The position numbers and the translations under genes are program-made. From assembly GCA_964568815.1 (NCBI GenBank), contig CAZMRY010000019.1, positions 1 to 23,337 of the forward strand: a stretch of 23,337 bases of DNA, read 5' to 3'. Source of the DNA: RGIG8700 sp964568815. Its GTDB lineage: Bacteria > Bacillota > Clostridia > RGIG6154. Under the pieces are notes generated by a model, which saw only the letters and a program-made list of their open reading frames with translations, made no database searches and had not been told where the DNA came from. Shown here piece by piece: positions 20,959-23,337 of the stretch (its first letter is position 1; each line of letters begins with the position of its first letter).

Positions 20959-22348
20959 ACTTATTTTTCAAATATTCATCTATTGCTTTTGCAGATGCTT
21001 TTCCTGCACCCATTGCAAGAATTACAGTTGCCGCTCCTGTTACAGCATCTCCACCTGCAAAAACACCTTCTATTGAAGTTTTTCCTGTTTTCTCGTCTGC
21101 TATAATACCGCCCCAGCTCTGGGTTTCAAGTCCCTCTGTAGTTGATTTTATAAGTGGGTTAGGTGTCTGACCGATTGCCACAATGACATTTTCAAGGTCT
21201 ATAACATACTCAGAGCCTTTCTTTTCAACAGGTCTTCTTCTGCCTGAGCTGTCAGGCTCCCCAAGCTCCATTTGTATGCACTCAAGACCCTTAACCCAGC
21301 CATTTTCGTCACCGACAACTCTTTTTGGGTTGTTCAAAAGCTTAAAAATAATGCCTTCTTCTTTTGCGTGGTGTATTTCTTCGGCTCTTGCAGGCATTTC
21401 CTCCTCACCTCGTCTGTATACTATGTACACTTCCTCAGCACCAAGTCTTTTTGCACATCTTGCGGCATCCATTGCAACATTTCCGCCGCCTATAACCGCA
21501 ACTCTTTTCCCTACATACACAGGTGTATCATATTCAGGAAATTTATATGCTTTCATGAGATTTATTCTTGTTAAGAATTCATTTGAAGAATAAACTCCAT
21601 TTAAGTCCTCACCTTCTATATTCATAAAAGTAGGAAGTCCTGCTCCGCTGCCAATGAAAACAGCCTCAAAGCCATCTTCAAAGAGTTCTTTTATATCAAG
21701 GGTTTTTCCTATGATTGTATTTGTTTCTATTTTAACACCATGGTCATAAAGCTTGTCTATTTCTGTCTGCACAATATCCTTTGGAAGTCTGAATTCAGGT
21801 ATGCCATACACAAGAACTCCGCCCACTTTATGAAAAGCCTCAAATATTGTTACATCATATCCCATTTTTGCAAGGTCACCTGCACAGGTAAGTCCTGATG
21901 GACCTCCGCCTATAACTGCAACCTTTTTACCGTTTTTATCTACTTTAAGTTTTTTTGGAACGCAATTTTTAAGAAAATAGTCTGCAACAAAGCGTTCAAG
22001 TCTGCCTATTGCAACAGGCTCGCCCTTAATTCCTCTTACACAGTATTTTTCGCACTGGCTTTCCTGCGGACAAACTCTTCCGCATACTGCAGGAAGTGTA
22101 CTTGTTTCGCTGATTTTGTAATATGCTTCCTCAAATTTTCGCTCTGTGATAAGCTTTATAAACTCTGGAATTTTAACATTTACAGGACATCCGCTTACAC
22201 AAGGCATATTTTTACAGTTAAGACATCTTGTTGCCTCTTCAACTGCCATTTCCTCTGTGTAGCCAAGTGATACCTCAAGGAAATTTTTATTTCTTATTTC
22301 AGGTGCCTGTTCAGGCATTTTAACCTTCTCATTTGACATATTAGCCAT
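20957..22348 (-). CDS. nfnB: NfnB, large subunit of NADH-dependent reduced ferredoxin:NADP+ oxidoreductase
   Basis: I place the start at the ATG at 22348: GGAGG lies 9 nt upstream, whereas the in-frame GTG at 22357 touches that site. The 463-aa protein resembles glutamate synthase small subunits. It has two Cys clusters for [4Fe-4S] centres (Cys42, 45, 50, 54 and Cys89, 93, 99, 103), a first dinucleotide fold VIGGGPSGLTCAG (144-156), a second VIGGGNVAMDAA and a C-terminal FAD segment GVFAGGDAVTGAATV. The adjacent partner identifies it as the NADPH/ferredoxin-side subunit of the electron-bifurcating transhydrogenase NfnAB rather than GltD, as no large GltB gene is nearby. It overlaps nfnA by 8 bp (ATGGCTAA). 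Its stop codon forms part of the riboswitch P1 helix. Confidence 0.9.
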   Translation of the reverse strand: MANMSNEKVKMPEQAPEIRNKNFLEVSLGYTEEMAVEEATRCLNCKNMPCVSGCPVNVKIPEFIKLITERKFEEAYYKISETSTLPAVCGRVCPQESQCEKYCVRGIKGEPVAIGRLERFVADYFLKNCVPKKLKVDKNGKKVAVIGGGPSGLTCAGDLAKMGYDVTIFEAFHKVGGVLVYGIPEFRLPKDIVQTEIDKLYDHGVKIETNTIIGKTLDIKELFEDGFEAVFIGSGAGLPTFMNIEGEDLNGVYSSNEFLTRINLMKAYKFPEYDTPVYVGKRVAVIGGGNVAMDAARCAKRLGAEEVYIVYRRGEEEMPARAEEIHHAKEEGIIFKLLNNPKRVVGDENGWVKGLECIQMELGEPDSSGRRRPVEKKGSEYVIDLENVIVAIGQTPNPLIKSTTEGLETQSWGGIIADEKTGKTSIEGVFAGGDAVTGAATVILAMGAGKASAKAIDEYLKNK

Positions 22349-23195
22349 TAAAGACACCCTCCATTCTGCATTTATGTTTTTCGAGTGCCTCTGTTTCCTG
22401 CTTTTTGAAGTTTAGCTGTCTTCTTATTGCTATGTCAAAATCAACTAAATGTCCGTCAAAGTCAGGACCGTCAACACAGGCAAATTTTGTTTCTCCGCCC
22501 ACAAGCACCCGACAGCCTCCGCACATACCTGTTCCGTCTATCATGACAGGGTTCATGCTTACTATGGTTTTAATGCCGTATTCTTTAGTTAAAAGTGACA
22601 CAAACTTCATCATTGGAAGTGGTCCGATTGCAATAACAAGGTCATATTTATTACCTTCTTCAATAAGGTTTTTAAGCATATCTGTCACAAAGCCCTTATT
22701 ACCATTTGAACCATCATCTGTTGCAATTATGCATTTATCTGCAACAGCTTTGCACTCTTCTTCTAAAATAACAAGGTCTTTATTCCTGAAACCTGTTATC
22801 ATATGCACCTCACAGCCAAGCTCTTTTAACTTTTTAGCCTGAGGGTATGCGATAGCAGTTCCAAGACCTCCGCCAATTACAGCCGCCTTTTTATATCCTT
22901 CAAGCTCTGAAGCTTTTCCAAGAGGACCTGCAAAATCTGCAAGACAGTCCCCTTTGTTCATTTCACCAAGCTGATATGTTGTTTTTCCCACTTCCTGGAA
23001 AATTATTGTTATACTGCCTTCAGTTCTGTCAAAATCTGCAATGGTAAGGGGAATTCTTTCGCCTGTTTCATCAATTCTGAAAATTATAAACTGTCCGGGC
23101 TCTGCTTTCCTTGCCACCATAGGCGCATAAATTTTCAGGAGAGTAACCTGTTCGTTCAAAACTCTTTTGTCTATTATTTCATATTTTTTATACAC
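22341..23195 (-). CDS. nfnA: NfnA, small subunit of NADH-dependent reduced ferredoxin:NADP+ oxidoreductase
   Basis: The likely start is GTG at 23195-23193, giving MYKKYEIIDKRVL, because AGAGGAGAG lies just upstream of it; the in-frame ATG at 23216 would put that ribosome binding site inside the gene. The 284-aa protein is of the ferredoxin-NADP reductase type. It has an FAD-binding barrel (PGQFIIFRI ... RIPLTI), a nucleotide-binding fold (VIGGGLGTAIAYPQAKKL) and a C-terminal [2Fe-2S] site with one Asp and three Cys (IDGTGMCGGC ... FACVDGPDFD: Asp220, Cys225, Cys228, Cys240), the unusual ligand set of NfnA. With NfnB it couples NADH and reduced ferredoxin oxidation to NADP+ reduction. It is the first gene of the operon. 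A sulfide dehydrogenase annotation is often given to the same family. Confidence 0.9.
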   Translation of the reverse strand: MYKKYEIIDKRVLNEQVTLLKIYAPMVARKAEPGQFIIFRIDETGERIPLTIADFDRTEGSITIIFQEVGKTTYQLGEMNKGDCLADFAGPLGKASELEGYKKAAVIGGGLGTAIAYPQAKKLKELGCEVHMITGFRNKDLVILEEECKAVADKCIIATDDGSNGNKGFVTDMLKNLIEEGNKYDLVIAIGPLPMMKFVSLLTKEYGIKTIVSMNPVMIDGTGMCGGCRVLVGGETKFACVDGPDFDGHLVDFDIAIRRQLNFKKQETEALEKHKCRMEGVFNG

Positions 23196-23225
23196 ATATC
23201 TCTCTCCTCTTTGCATAATATGATT

Positions 23226-23254
23226 ATTCTACTATAAACTCAAAGTTTTTTCAA
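23226..23254 (-). promoter_or_regulatory. sigma-A promoter of nfnAB
   Basis: On the minus strand TTGAAA (23254-23249), a 17-bp spacer and TAGAAT (23231-23226). The start site would be near 23219, upstream of the GTG start. Confidence 0.7.
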
Positions 23255-23274
23255 TAATTATTTTCAATTTTTTG

Positions 23275-23302
23275 TTGAAAATTACACAAAATATGTTAAA
23301 AT
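23275..23302 (+). promoter_or_regulatory. putative promoter of the gene entering at the right edge
   Basis: TTGAAA (23275-23280), a 16-bp spacer with TG near its end, and TAAAAT (23297-23302). It diverges from the nfnAB promoter, with 20 bp between the two -35 boxes. Confidence 0.5.
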
Positions 23303-23321
23303 ATACTTTGGATGTGAAAAT

Positions 23322-23337
23322 ATGATTGAATTTAAAC
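23322..23337 (+). CDS. start of a gene cut by the window edge
   Basis: ATG at 23322 follows a weak GGATG site and a likely promoter. Only five codons (MIEFK) are inside the window. Many ABC-transporter ATPases begin in this way, but five residues cannot support a call. Confidence 0.4.

Noticed and set aside
22349..22357. Longer start of nfnB at GTG 22357
   Set aside because: GGAGG lies only 1 nt before that GTG but 9 nt before the ATG at 22348, so the latter is the plausible start.
23196..23216. Longer start of nfnA at ATG 23216
   Set aside because: The AGAGGAGAG ribosome binding site would lie inside the coding region; the GTG at 23195 fits it and gives the usual family N-terminus.

Overview
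This 23.3 kb window looks like chromosomal DNA from a low-GC, spore-former-type Clostridia (Bacillota). The signs are AT-rich genes with strong AAGGAGG-type ribosome binding sites, consensus sigma-A promoters with 17-bp spacers, a NADH-dependent ferredoxin:NADP+ oxidoreductase pair (nfnAB), a G5/3D-domain cell-wall protein, a lipoteichoic-acid/glycolipid gene pair, and tiny Asn-rich or Cys-rich proteins of the kind common in Clostridia. It is probably from an uncultured (metagenome-assembled) genome: there is a 100-N scaffold gap at 19212-19311 whose two contig ends share an exact 55-bp overlap. I cannot name the genus.

Layout. 1-2660: end of a MITE-like repeat, a 38-aa Asn-rich mini-gene, an LTA-synthase-family gene with an apparently leaderless promoter, and two tiny Cys-rich membrane-protein genes, all on the minus strand. 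2580-5829: plus-strand operon of a UgtP/MGDG-synthase-type glycosyltransferase, cca and a TPR protein. 5754-9593: minus-strand single genes with their own promoters and terminators (RluA-type pseudouridine synthase, G5/3D protein, GH39 glycosidase). 9613-11529: a tandem 23-bp repeat between divergent promoters, then lepA. 11553-11767: terminators and a complete ~148-bp MITE-like palindromic element. 11780-17486: minus-strand operon of a 1085-aa secreted protein of unknown function followed by a secreted alkaline phosphatase. 17542-18440: amidohydrolase. 18439-20958: histidine phosphatase, the scaffold gap with a broken small gene, an OadG-like small subunit, OadB, and a manganese-type riboswitch. 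20957-23254: nfnB and nfnA. The last bases begin a plus-strand gene.

Two signals stand out. First, the promoter of the secreted-protein/alkaline-phosphatase operon has a run of ten G exactly between a perfect TTGACA and a perfect TATAAT. The spacer is 19 bp, so loss of one or two G would bring it to 18 or 17 bp: a textbook design for phase variation by slipped-strand mispairing. Second, the leader of the oadB operon, beginning inside the nfnB stop codon, matches the yybP-ykoY (Mn2+) riboswitch in all helices and conserved motifs that I can check by eye. Its 3' strand is also the 5' arm of a strong terminator. A manganese switch in front of a Na+-pumping decarboxylase subunit, gating read-through from an electron-bifurcating transhydrogenase operon, is not an arrangement I know of.

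No rRNA, tRNA, CRISPR array or insertion sequence with a transposase was seen.
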